A stretch of DNA of 64,000 nt from Nonlabens sp. (GTDB lineage Bacteria; Bacteroidota; Bacteroidia; Flavobacteriales; Flavobacteriaceae), in contig JAHDIQ010000005.1 in NCBI GenBank assembly GCA_020630715.1, forward strand, positions 182,138-246,137, in the 5' to 3' direction. Of the stretch, positions 27,807 to 35,155 are shown piece after piece; the first letter of the stretch is position 1, and every line of letters begins with the position of its first letter. Below the pieces are notes generated by a model. It was not told where the DNA came from. It saw nothing but the letters and a program-made list of their open reading frames with translations, and ran no database searches. The position numbers and the translations under genes were made by a program.

Positions 27807-28631
27807 TTATATCGCAACCGCACCTTTAATTGCCGGATGTGGATCGTAGTTTTCTAGCGTGAAATCATCAAAGGTGAAATCAAAAATATCCTTAATTTCA
27901 GGATTCATTTTCATAGTAGGTAATGCTCTAGGCTCTCGTGATAGTTGCAAATTCACTTGTTCCATATGATTAGAGTAAATATGTACATCGCCAAAGGTGT
28001 GCACAAAATCTCCATATTCATAACCACATACCTGCGCCATCATCATGACCAGTAAAGCATAACTAGCTATATTAAAAGGAACACCTAGAAAAACATCTGC
28101 ACTGCGCTGGTAGAGCTGGCAACTTAGTTTATTATCTGCTACGTAGAACTGAAAGAATGCGTGACATGGTGGTAACGCCGCTTTACCATTAGCAACATTT
28201 TCTTCAAAACTCACACTCGTATCTGGCATCACGCTAGGATTCCATGCGCTCACCATCATCCTTCGACTGTTAGGATTTGATTTTAGCGTTTTGATAATCT
28301 CTTTAATTTGATCGATGCCTTCGCTATTCCAGTTGCGCCATTGATGACCATAAACGGGTCCTAAATCACCATTCTCATTTGCCCATTCATTCCATATACG
28401 CACACCATTTTCTTGCAGATATCCTACATTAGTATCACCAGAAAGAAACCATAATAATTCATGGATAATCGACTTAAGGTGTAATTTTTTAGTAGTCACC
28501 ATAGGAAAACCTTTTTGAAGGTCAAATCGCATTTGGTAACCAAAAACACTACGCGTTCCCGTTCCTGTACGGTCACCTTTATCAATTCCGTGATCAATTA
28601 TATGCTGTAGTAAGTCGTGATATTGCTTCAT
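27807..28631 (-). CDS. thyA: Thymidylate synthase
   Basis: A 274-residue ThyA that makes dTMP from dUMP with methylene-tetrahydrofolate. Seen: [35 protein letters not shown], the catalytic Cys in [35 protein letters not shown] and [11 protein letters not shown]. Length is close to the family norm (264). A 24-bp palindrome copy lies just upstream of the start. Confidence 0.99.
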   Translation of the reverse strand: MKQYHDLLQHIIDHGIDKGDRTGTGTRSVFGYQMRFDLQKGFPMVTTKKLHLKSIIHELLWFLSGDTNVGYLQENGVRIWNEWANENGDLGPVYGHQWRNWNSEGIDQIKEIIKTLKSNPNSRRMMVSAWNPSVMPDTSVSFEENVANGKAALPPCHAFFQFYVADNKLSCQLYQRSADVFLGVPFNIASYALLVMMMAQVCGYEYGDFVHTFGDVHIYSNHMEQVNLQLSREPRALPTMKMNPEIKDIFDFTFDDFTLENYDPHPAIKGAVAI

Positions 28632-28650
28632 AATGTTTGTAGATGTTTGG

Positions 28651-28674
28651 ATTACGCTTTCGCGAAAGCGTAAT
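28651..28674. repeat. Palindrome copy 6 (upstream of thyA, 24-bp perfect)
   Basis: Core at 28657-28668; perfect symmetry over 24 bases including ATT/AAT ends. It lies 20 nt before the thyA start codon and could form a cruciform or an mRNA hairpin there. Confidence 0.95.
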
Positions 28675-28777
28675 AATAACAGCCTAATGCTTAATTACAA
28701 AATAGCGCAAAAAAATCTAGAATAAGGTGAAAAATGGAGTTGAATAAAGTAAAGTTTATCAACCGTTTTTAAATAAT

Positions 28778-29203
28778 TTAAGCCACCATCGTAAAAGTGC
28801 GCGCCCATGCGATAGCACTGTCCATGTTATTAAATAGACCAAAAGATCCAGAATATTGCGATTGTTCTTTAACCGCACGATCTGCCTCCTGAGCACGATT
28901 AGAAACGATGGCAATGCCTACTAGTTTCTTAGGATCTACTAATTCATAAACCGTAATATCTACAGAATGGTGGAAAGTTCTATTAGAAATAAAAACATAC
29001 GTATTGTCTTTATAATAAGCTTTCAGGTCTCCTAGTATTTGCATCGCGTTCTTGCGTTCTACAACTTCACCTTCATGAACATTACCTATAACATAATTTT
29101 CAAAAAAGTAAACTTCGCCAAAAGGATAAGTTACTTTGTGAATATGATTATGAGTATGTTTAGGTTCTAGCACGATTAACAGATTGTTATGATATAAGCT
29201 CAA
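28778..29203 (-). CDS. Conserved hypothetical protein, SpoIIAA/STAS-like
   Basis: A 141-residue protein without signal or membrane segment. The strand-helix pattern (TYVFISNRTFHHSVDITVYELVDPKKLVGIAIVSN, shown in part as YVFISNRTFHHSVD) and terminal MDSAIAWAR helix resemble SpoIIAA/STAS-like folds; identification is tentative. The start is uncertain: the TTG at 29203 overlaps a perfect -7 box (TATTTTTG, 29208-29201), so GTG at 29173 would be favoured if that promoter is used. Confidence 0.6.
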   Translation of the reverse strand: MSLYHNNLLIVLEPKHTHNHIHKVTYPFGEVYFFENYVIGNVHEGEVVERKNAMQILGDLKAYYKDNTYVFISNRTFHHSVDITVYELVDPKKLVGIAIVSNRAQEADRAVKEQSQYSGSFGLFNNMDSAIAWARTFTMVA

Positions 29204-29305
29204 AAATACTTAAAAAAAACAAAAAATGTAGCATTTTCGTTAACGATTTTATGATTAATAATAAACAAAAATACGTTTTAATCTAAATTGTGTGGAAGAT
29301 TCAGC

Positions 29306-31099
29306 TTATCCGATTATCATTCCTGCGATAGTTGCAGATATAAGTGATGCTATAGTACCACCGATTAAGGCTTTTAAACCAAATTTTGAGAGTTGCTTAC
29401 GTTGTCCTGGTGCTAGAGATCCTATACCACCTATCTGTATTCCTATGGATGCAAAATTTGCAAATCCGCATAACATGTAAGTAGCCATGATGATGGACTT
29501 TTCATAATGAAGATGCGTTGCATTAGTCACGTTCTTTAAATCTGCTAATTGTATGTATCCTACAAATTCACTAGCTGCAAGTTTGATACCTAACAATTGG
29601 CCCATCAACGCCATGTCATCTGCAGCAACACCTATAAGCCACATTAAAGGCGCAAATAAATAACCTAAAAGGAATTCTAATGATAATTCAGAATATGGTG
29701 TGTTTGTAACTACCCATTCATTTAAGGTGGTCACGCTTCCTACCCATCCTAGGATCCCATTTGTCATTGCAATAAATGCTACAAAAACCAGTAGCATAGC
29801 TCCTACATTAACGGCTAGTTTAAGTCCTTCTGTTGTTCCATTTGCGATTGCATCTAGGATGTTAGATCCTATTTTTTCTTTGGAAACTTCTACGTTAGTA
29901 TTGATTTCTTCAGTTTGTGGAAAGAGTATTTTTGAAATTACGATAGCTCCTGGAGCTGCCATAACTGATGCTGCAAGTAAATGCTTTGCATAAACTAATC
30001 GTAATATTGGATCATCACCACCTAAAAACCCAATGTATGCGGCAAGAACAGCACCTGCTACGGTTGCCATACCACCTATCATAACTAGTAAGATTTCAGA
30101 CTTATTCATTTTTTCTAAATAGGCCTTAATCAGTAATGGTGCTTCTGTCTGTCCTAGAAAGATATTACCGGCAACGCTTAAACTCTCTGCGCCAGAGATT
30201 TTAAGCAATTTAGTCAATAACCAGCCAAATGCTTTTACTACCTTCTGTATTACACCTAGGTAGAATAGCACAGAAGTTAATGCAGAAAAGAATATAATAG
30301 TAGGTAACACTTGAAAAGCAAATATGAATCCGTAAGAATTCACATCCATCACACCGCTAAAAAGAAATTCGCTTCCAGCTCTTGTAAAGTCTAGGATATT
30401 TATAAAGACTTGTCCTATGCTTTCAAAAATGACTTTTATGAATTTTACCTTTAGTACACCTATCGCAATAACAAGTTGGAACGCTAGACCTAAACCTACT
30501 GTTTTCCAGTTAATCGCCTTGCGGTTACTGCTAAATAAAAAGGCAATAAAAATGAGTGTCACCATTCCTAAAGCACCACGCCACAAACTAGTTAAAGAGA
30601 ATCCCTGACTAGGTATGATTTTATCTGCGGTGATTTCTTGAACTATAAAATCAGGATGATCGCTACTTACATAACTCAAAACTGTATTCCCGTTTTTAAT
30701 GACGAGTTGATCAGGTTGTTGTTGTATGATCTCGTAATACTTATCTATTACGGTAGGGACTTTCTGTTTGAATACTAGTAAATTATTATTCTGTAACCAT
30801 ATTCCCTTATTGAATTCTTTACCAGTTAAGGTCGCGTAATCACCATTTTCTTTGAGCTCTAAAAATTCTTTTCCTTTAGTTATTTCAATCTTACTAGAGA
30901 TCCTATCAGGATAGCTTTCATAAATAAGATGTTGATTCAATTGCCAGAAATTGAGTTTTCCATCTTTCTGCGCTTTTTGTTGTGTTTTCTGATAGGTGAG
31001 AAGTGTGGAGTCATTATTTATAACAACACTGTCGTTTTGTGAAAAGGCATGAGTCGTTATAAAAAATATCGATGCAAAAGCTAGAATGATGGACTTCAT
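29306..31099 (-). CDS. NupC/CNT family nucleoside transporter with N-terminal extracytoplasmic domain
   Basis: A 597-residue protein. Residues 1-20 are a signal peptide; ~21-165 form a soluble, strand-rich domain not present in E. coli NupC; ~175-597 form the concentrative nucleoside transporter core with motifs FGWLLTKLLKISGAESLSVAGN, FLGQTEAPLLIKAYLEKM and a C-terminal CGFANFASIGIQIGGIG. CNT proteins import nucleosides with sodium or protons. The extra domain may scavenge or sense substrate at the outer face (inference). Confidence 0.88.
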   Translation of the reverse strand: MKSIILAFASIFFITTHAFSQNDSVVINNDSTLLTYQKTQQKAQKDGKLNFWQLNQHLIYESYPDRISSKIEITKGKEFLELKENGDYATLTGKEFNKGIWLQNNNLLVFKQKVPTVIDKYYEIIQQQPDQLVIKNGNTVLSYVSSDHPDFIVQEITADKIIPSQGFSLTSLWRGALGMVTLIFIAFLFSSNRKAINWKTVGLGLAFQLVIAIGVLKVKFIKVIFESIGQVFINILDFTRAGSEFLFSGVMDVNSYGFIFAFQVLPTIIFFSALTSVLFYLGVIQKVVKAFGWLLTKLLKISGAESLSVAGNIFLGQTEAPLLIKAYLEKMNKSEILLVMIGGMATVAGAVLAAYIGFLGGDDPILRLVYAKHLLAASVMAAPGAIVISKILFPQTEEINTNVEVSKEKIGSNILDAIANGTTEGLKLAVNVGAMLLVFVAFIAMTNGILGWVGSVTTLNEWVVTNTPYSELSLEFLLGYLFAPLMWLIGVAADDMALMGQLLGIKLAASEFVGYIQLADLKNVTNATHLHYEKSIIMATYMLCGFANFASIGIQIGGIGSLAPGQRKQLSKFGLKALIGGTIASLISATIAGMIIG

Positions 31100-31113
31100 A
31101 GGTTAGTGTTAGG

Positions 31114-31731
31114 TTATCGTTTAGATAGTTCGTCACGTAATCTTGCAGCTAATTCATAGTTTTCATTTCCTACGGCTTCATCCAGCATTTTTTCAATTTC
31201 TGCCTGAGATAAATGACTATAATCATCGCTACTAGATCTAGTAGTGGTCATGATTTCTTCTATAAATTCTTGTTGCTCTTCATCATCTATATCTTCACGT
31301 AATTCTTTATCAGGCTGGATATGTTGATTCACGCCAGCTTCATCTAGAATGTTCTCGTAGGTAAAAACAGGTGCTTTAAAACGAACAGCTAGTGCAATGG
31401 CATCACTAGTGCGTGCGTCAATGATTTCTTCAATTTTATCGCGTTCACAAATTAGACTACTGTAGAAAACACCATCTACTAATTTATGAATAATGACTTG
31501 CTTTACTTTAATATCAAAACGCTCTGCAAATGTTTTAAAAAGATCATGGGTAAGTGGTCGCGGTGGCCTAATATCTGCCTCTAGGGCAATAGCGATACTT
31601 TGTGCTTCAAATGCTCCTATGATGATAGGTAGTTTGCGATCGCCACCAGCTTCTTTAAGAACTAGTGCATAAGCACCATTCTGTGTCTGGCTGTAGGATA
31701 TTCCTCTAATGTTAAGTCTTCTTAGACTCAT
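31114..31731 (-). CDS. Bifunctional nuclease family protein (DUF151) with UVR motif
   Basis: A 205-residue protein: the DUF151 domain (~1-150, with GGDRKLPIIIGAFEAQSIA and DARTSDAIALAVRFKAPVF) and a C-terminal UvrB/UvrC-type motif (~165-203, LSQAEIEKMLDEAV...YELAARLRDELSK). DUF151 members are reported as nucleases in plants and structurally known from Thermotoga; the cellular role in Bacteroidetes is unclear. It starts upstream of nupC by 14 nt and is probably co-transcribed. Confidence 0.88.
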   Translation of the reverse strand: MSLRRLNIRGISYSQTQNGAYALVLKEAGGDRKLPIIIGAFEAQSIAIALEADIRPPRPLTHDLFKTFAERFDIKVKQVIIHKLVDGVFYSSLICERDKIEEIIDARTSDAIALAVRFKAPVFTYENILDEAGVNQHIQPDKELREDIDDEEQQEFIEEIMTTTRSSSDDYSHLSQAEIEKMLDEAVGNENYELAARLRDELSKR

Positions 31732-31748
31732 GTTGATGGTTTGGTATC

Positions 31749-31797
31749 AAAAAAAAGCTGTGCAAAAATGAGTGTTTTTCTCATAATGCACAGCCTT
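31749..31797 (-). terminator. Terminator of etfB-etfA
   Basis: On the minus strand arms GCTGTGCA/TGCACAGC with an inner ATGAG/CTCAT pairing form a long hairpin followed by eight T. It lies about 180 nt after etfA. Confidence 0.75.
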
Positions 31798-31975
31798 AAA
31801 TTTAAGAAAATCTTAATTAGTTATTAAATGAGCATTTTTTCAAGTTTAAAAATCAACGTTTTTAAGTTCAAAGTTCAATGTCTAAAGCTTCAAGTTCCAA
31901 ACTGCAATTCTTAATTCAAAGCTGCATTTAAATAATTAGAACTAACAGCTAAAAATCACGACTCAAGTCTTAAAA
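31798..31975. other. A/T-rich 3' region of etfA with degenerate TTCAAAGTT-like units
   Basis: No gene. Loosely repeated TTCAAAGTTCAA / CTTCAAGTTCCAAA units occur at 31855-31925; probably degenerate simple sequence. Confidence 0.4.
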
Positions 31976-32944
31976 TTATACGTTTGCCGCCTTAAAAGCT
32001 TTTATTTTTTCAATAAGTGCTGGTACTACTTCAAAAGCATCACCTACCACACCGTAATCTGCTGCTTTGAAAAAAGGTGCTTCTGGATCTGTATTGATCA
32101 CCACTTTTACCTTTGAAGAGCTTACTCCTGCAAGATGTTGTATCGCACCAGAAATACCAATTGCGATATACAAGTTAGTAGCTACTGGCTTACCCGTTTG
32201 TCCTACGTGCTCTCCATGTGGTCTCCATCCCATATCACTTACTGGCTTAGAGCATGCCGTAGCCGCACCTAGTACATCTGCTAGTTCTTCTATCATTCCC
32301 CAGTTTTCTGGTCCTTTCATTCCACGTCCTGCGCTTACCACTACATCTGCATCTGCGATGCTTACTTTATCTGTAGCTTTATCTACAGATTGTACTTGTA
32401 CTTTAAAATCGTCATCACTTAATGTGGCGCTAAATGCTTCAACACTACAATCTGTTGGGTTCTCATGTAATCCATAAGAATTGTTAGAAACACCTACTAG
32501 TTTGTGGTCTGTAGTGATTTCTGTCATTCCAAATGCTTTATTTGTAAAAACAGATCTTTTTACAGTAAATGGCGCTGCACTAGATGGTAATTCCATCACG
32601 TTAGTTGCATATCCTGCATCTAGGTGTACACTTAATAAAGATCCTAGATATTTAGAATCTGCACTAGAACCTATAATGATGGTTGTTGCGCCACTAGCCT
32701 TTGCGGCTTGGGCAATAGCATCTGCATAAGCAGCTGCTGTGAATTTTTCTAATTTAGAATCTGTGATGTTCATCAATTTAGAAACGCCATAAGTTCCTAA
32801 GTCGCCTGCGCCGTTTGCATTAAATGCTACTGCAGTTACGGTAGTTCCTAGCATATCTGCTACACCTTTTCCATAACTTGCTACCTCGTAAGAAGCTTTT
32901 TTGAAGTTCCCGCCTTCTGATTCTGTATAAACTAAAACTGACAT
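31976..32944 (-). CDS. etfA: Electron transfer flavoprotein alpha subunit
   Basis: A 322-residue ETF-alpha. The N-terminal half is the ETF alpha/beta fold; the C-terminal FAD-binding half has AGRGMKGPENWGMIEELADVLG, VGQTGKPVATNLYIAIGISGAIQH and NTDPEAPFFKAADYGVVGD. Together with EtfB it passes electrons from acyl-CoA and other dehydrogenases to the respiratory chain. It lies 97 nt after etfB, with a palindrome copy in the gap. Confidence 0.98.
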   Translation of the reverse strand: MSVLVYTESEGGNFKKASYEVASYGKGVADMLGTTVTAVAFNANGAGDLGTYGVSKLMNITDSKLEKFTAAAYADAIAQAAKASGATTIIIGSSADSKYLGSLLSVHLDAGYATNVMELPSSAAPFTVKRSVFTNKAFGMTEITTDHKLVGVSNNSYGLHENPTDCSVEAFSATLSDDDFKVQVQSVDKATDKVSIADADVVVSAGRGMKGPENWGMIEELADVLGAATACSKPVSDMGWRPHGEHVGQTGKPVATNLYIAIGISGAIQHLAGVSSSKVKVVINTDPEAPFFKAADYGVVGDAFEVVPALIEKIKAFKAANV

Positions 32945-32993
32945 AGTGTATAATTTTTTGCAGCCGTTTTAAAGCTGTGAATTGTTGTGATTA

Positions 32994-33009
32994 CGCTTTC
33001 GCGAAAGCG
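32994..33009. repeat. Palindrome copy 7 (between etfB and etfA)
   Basis: Core at 32996-33007. Plus-strand left flank GTTGTGATTA matches the flanks of other copies. Being inside a probable operon, it would form a hairpin in the etfB-etfA mRNA. Confidence 0.95.
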
Positions 33010-33041
33010 AAATAAAATAAGCGTAATGCTATAAATATTTT

Positions 33042-33788
33042 TTAAAGTGCCTTTGCCTCGTTGTGCAATAAATCGATCAATTGATCAAGGTTATCTGCTG
33101 GGACTAATTTTACATCACCTTTAGGTGCAGGTTTTTCAAATGAAACCGTTTTAGTCTCCACGCCAGTTGCAACAGGTGCTACGACATTTAATGGCTTTTT
33201 ACGTGCCATCATGATACCACGCATATTAGGAATTCTTAAGTCGCTTTCTTCTACTAGACCTTTCTGTCCACCTATTACCAGCGGTAAGCTAGCGGTTACG
33301 GTTTCTTTTCCACCATCAATTTCACGAGTTGCTGTTGCAGTATTACCGTCCACTTCTAATGCGATACAAGTGTTTACAAAACTCGCACCTGTCATAGCGG
33401 CTACCATTCCCGGAACCATTCCACCATTATAATCGATCGATTCGCGACCAGCGATGACTAGATTGTAATCACCATTTTTTACTACTTGTGCAAGCTCTTG
33501 TGCTACGGCATATCCATCTAGTGCTGGTGCATCCACACGTATGGCACTATCTGCTCCTATAGCAAGTGCTTTACGTAAGGTAGGTTCAACCTCTGCACCA
33601 CCTACGGTGACAACTTCTACGGTTGCACCTTGTTTTTCTTTAAACCACATCGCACGTGTAAGACCAAATTCATCATTAGGATTAATCACAAATTGAACTC
33701 CATTTGTGTCAAACTGAGTATTATTTTCAGTGAAATTAATCTTTGAAGTGGTATCTGGCACATGGCTGATACAAACTAATATCTTCAT
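33042..33788 (-). CDS. etfB: Electron transfer flavoprotein beta subunit
   Basis: A 248-residue ETF-beta of normal length with ISHVPDTTSKINF, NPNDEFGLTRAMWFKE, VVIAGRESIDYNGGMVPGM (seen as IAGRESIDYNGGMVPG) and the late LPLVIGGQKGLVEESDLRIPN (recognition loop region). It binds AMP and pairs with EtfA. The gene order beta-alpha is standard. Confidence 0.98.
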   Translation of the reverse strand: MKILVCISHVPDTTSKINFTENNTQFDTNGVQFVINPNDEFGLTRAMWFKEKQGATVEVVTVGGAEVEPTLRKALAIGADSAIRVDAPALDGYAVAQELAQVVKNGDYNLVIAGRESIDYNGGMVPGMVAAMTGASFVNTCIALEVDGNTATATREIDGGKETVTASLPLVIGGQKGLVEESDLRIPNMRGIMMARKKPLNVVAPVATGVETKTVSFEKPAPKGDVKLVPADNLDQLIDLLHNEAKAL

Positions 33789-34062
33789 ATTTTGGGCAAT
33801 TTTATGTTGTTTCTAAAACGATTGCGAAAATAGTACAAAAAGCTCAAAAAAGCTATGCATGCATAATAAATTTATGGAGTTTTAGCCAAGTTTAACTAGA
33901 CTTTATCACTAACGATTTGAATTTATTGTGATAACAACTGGATACAACTAAATCGTTATCGTTGTGAATAGCTGGTTTATCGTTTGTTTTTTATTTCCAA
34001 AAATGTAGGGCATAACAAATAGGTGACTTATTTTTGTGAACTGTTGTAAAACAAATTTGTTT
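33789..34062. other. Divergent intergenic region etfB / pdhB
   Basis: No gene. It holds overlapping inverted repeats TTATCAC/GTGATAA (33903-33934), AACGATTT/AAATCGTT (33911-33957) and GATAAC/GTTATC (33930-33960), upstream of the pdhB -7 box. They could be a regulator site; nothing known is matched. Confidence 0.35.
34029..34036 (+). promoter_or_regulatory. -7 element of pdhB
   Basis: TATTTTTG matches TANNTTTG exactly. Its last G is the first base of the GTG at 34036, so that GTG lies upstream of the predicted transcript start and the ATG at 34063 is the true start. Confidence 0.6.
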
Positions 34063-35040
34063 ATGAAGACCATACAATTTCGCGAGGCAGTTGCCGAAGC
34101 AATGAGTGAAGAAATGAGACGTGACGAGTCTGTTTACCTAATGGGTGAAGAGGTTGCAGAATATAATGGTGCTTATAAGGCGTCAAAGGGAATGCTAGAT
34201 GAATTCGGTGCTAAGCGTGTGATTGATACACCTATCTCTGAATTAGGATTTGCTGGTATTGCCATAGGTTCTACCATGACGGGTAATCGCCCTATTGTAG
34301 AATACATGACGTTCAATTTCTCACTAGTAGGAATTGATCAGATTATTAATAATGCGGCAAAAATACGCCAGATGTCTGGTGGACAGTTGAAATGTCCTAT
34401 CGTTTTCCGTGGTCCTACGGCTAGTGCTGGTCAATTAGCAGCGACGCATTCACAAGCATTTGAAAGCTGGTTTGCAAATACGCCAGGTCTTAAAGTGATC
34501 GTACCATCTAATCCTTATGATTGTAAAGGACTTTTAAAGGCAGCGATACGAGATGATGATCCAGTAATTTTTATGGAATCAGAACAGATGTACGGTGATA
34601 AAGGTGAAGTGCCAGATGGTGAGTATGTGTTACCTATAGGTGTTGCAGATATTAAAAGAGAAGGAACAGACGTAACGATTGTTTCCTTTGGTAAGATTAT
34701 TAAGGAAGCTTACAAAGCAGCAGATGAATTAGAAAAAGATGGCATCTCTTGCGAGATCATTGATTTAAGAACGGTACGTCCTTATGATAAAGAAGCGATT
34801 TTAGAGTCGGTTAAGAAAACAAACCGTTTAGTAATCCTAGAAGAAGCATGGCCATTTGGTAATGTATCTACTGAGATTTCTCACATGGTACAGGCAGAGG
34901 CTTTTGACTATTTAGACGCTCCAGTATATAAAATTAATACGGCAGATACGCCAGCACCATATTCCCCAGTTTTATTAAAAGAGTGGTTGCCTAATCATCA
35001 GGATGTGATTGATGGTGTGAAGAAAGTGATGTATAGATAA
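34063..35040 (+). CDS. pdhB: Pyruvate dehydrogenase E1 component beta subunit
   Basis: A 325-residue E1-beta of the transketolase family. Motifs: MGEEVAEYNGAYKASKGM, TPISELGFAGIAIGS, RGPTASAGQLAATHSQAFE and SEQMYGDKGEVP, closing with the C-terminal domain LEEAWPFGNVSTEI. It forms an alpha2beta2 thiamine-diphosphate enzyme that decarboxylates pyruvate. The alpha subunit, E2 and E3 are not adjacent, as is common in Flavobacteriaceae. The gene ends at a good terminator, so it is monocistronic. Confidence 0.94.
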   Translation: MKTIQFREAVAEAMSEEMRRDESVYLMGEEVAEYNGAYKASKGMLDEFGAKRVIDTPISELGFAGIAIGSTMTGNRPIVEYMTFNFSLVGIDQIINNAAKIRQMSGGQLKCPIVFRGPTASAGQLAATHSQAFESWFANTPGLKVIVPSNPYDCKGLLKAAIRDDDPVIFMESEQMYGDKGEVPDGEYVLPIGVADIKREGTDVTIVSFGKIIKEAYKAADELEKDGISCEIIDLRTVRPYDKEAILESVKKTNRLVILEEAWPFGNVSTEISHMVQAEAFDYLDAPVYKINTADTPAPYSPVLLKEWLPNHQDVIDGVKKVMYR

Positions 35041-35061
35041 ACTGATTTTTATCGATAATAA

Positions 35062-35092
35062 TAAAAACCCAATCGTTAGATTGGGTTTTTTA
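35062..35092 (+). terminator. Terminator of pdhB
   Basis: Arms AAAAACCCAATC and GATTGGGTTTTT with a GTTA loop, 22 nt after the stop. Confidence 0.92.
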
Positions 35093-35155
35093 GTTGCTAT
35101 AAAACATTTAACTTAAAAAGTAGTTTTATATTCGACAACTTATAGCTCTAACTAT

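Noticed and set aside
13712..33009. Palindrome copies as ordinary transcription terminators
   Set aside because: No T-run follows, most copies are inside genes, and real terminators with T-runs are present separately.
34036..34062. GTG start for pdhB at 34036
   Set aside because: It overlaps the -7 box and adds nine residues (NCCKTNLF) not expected for the family; ATG at 34063 fits.
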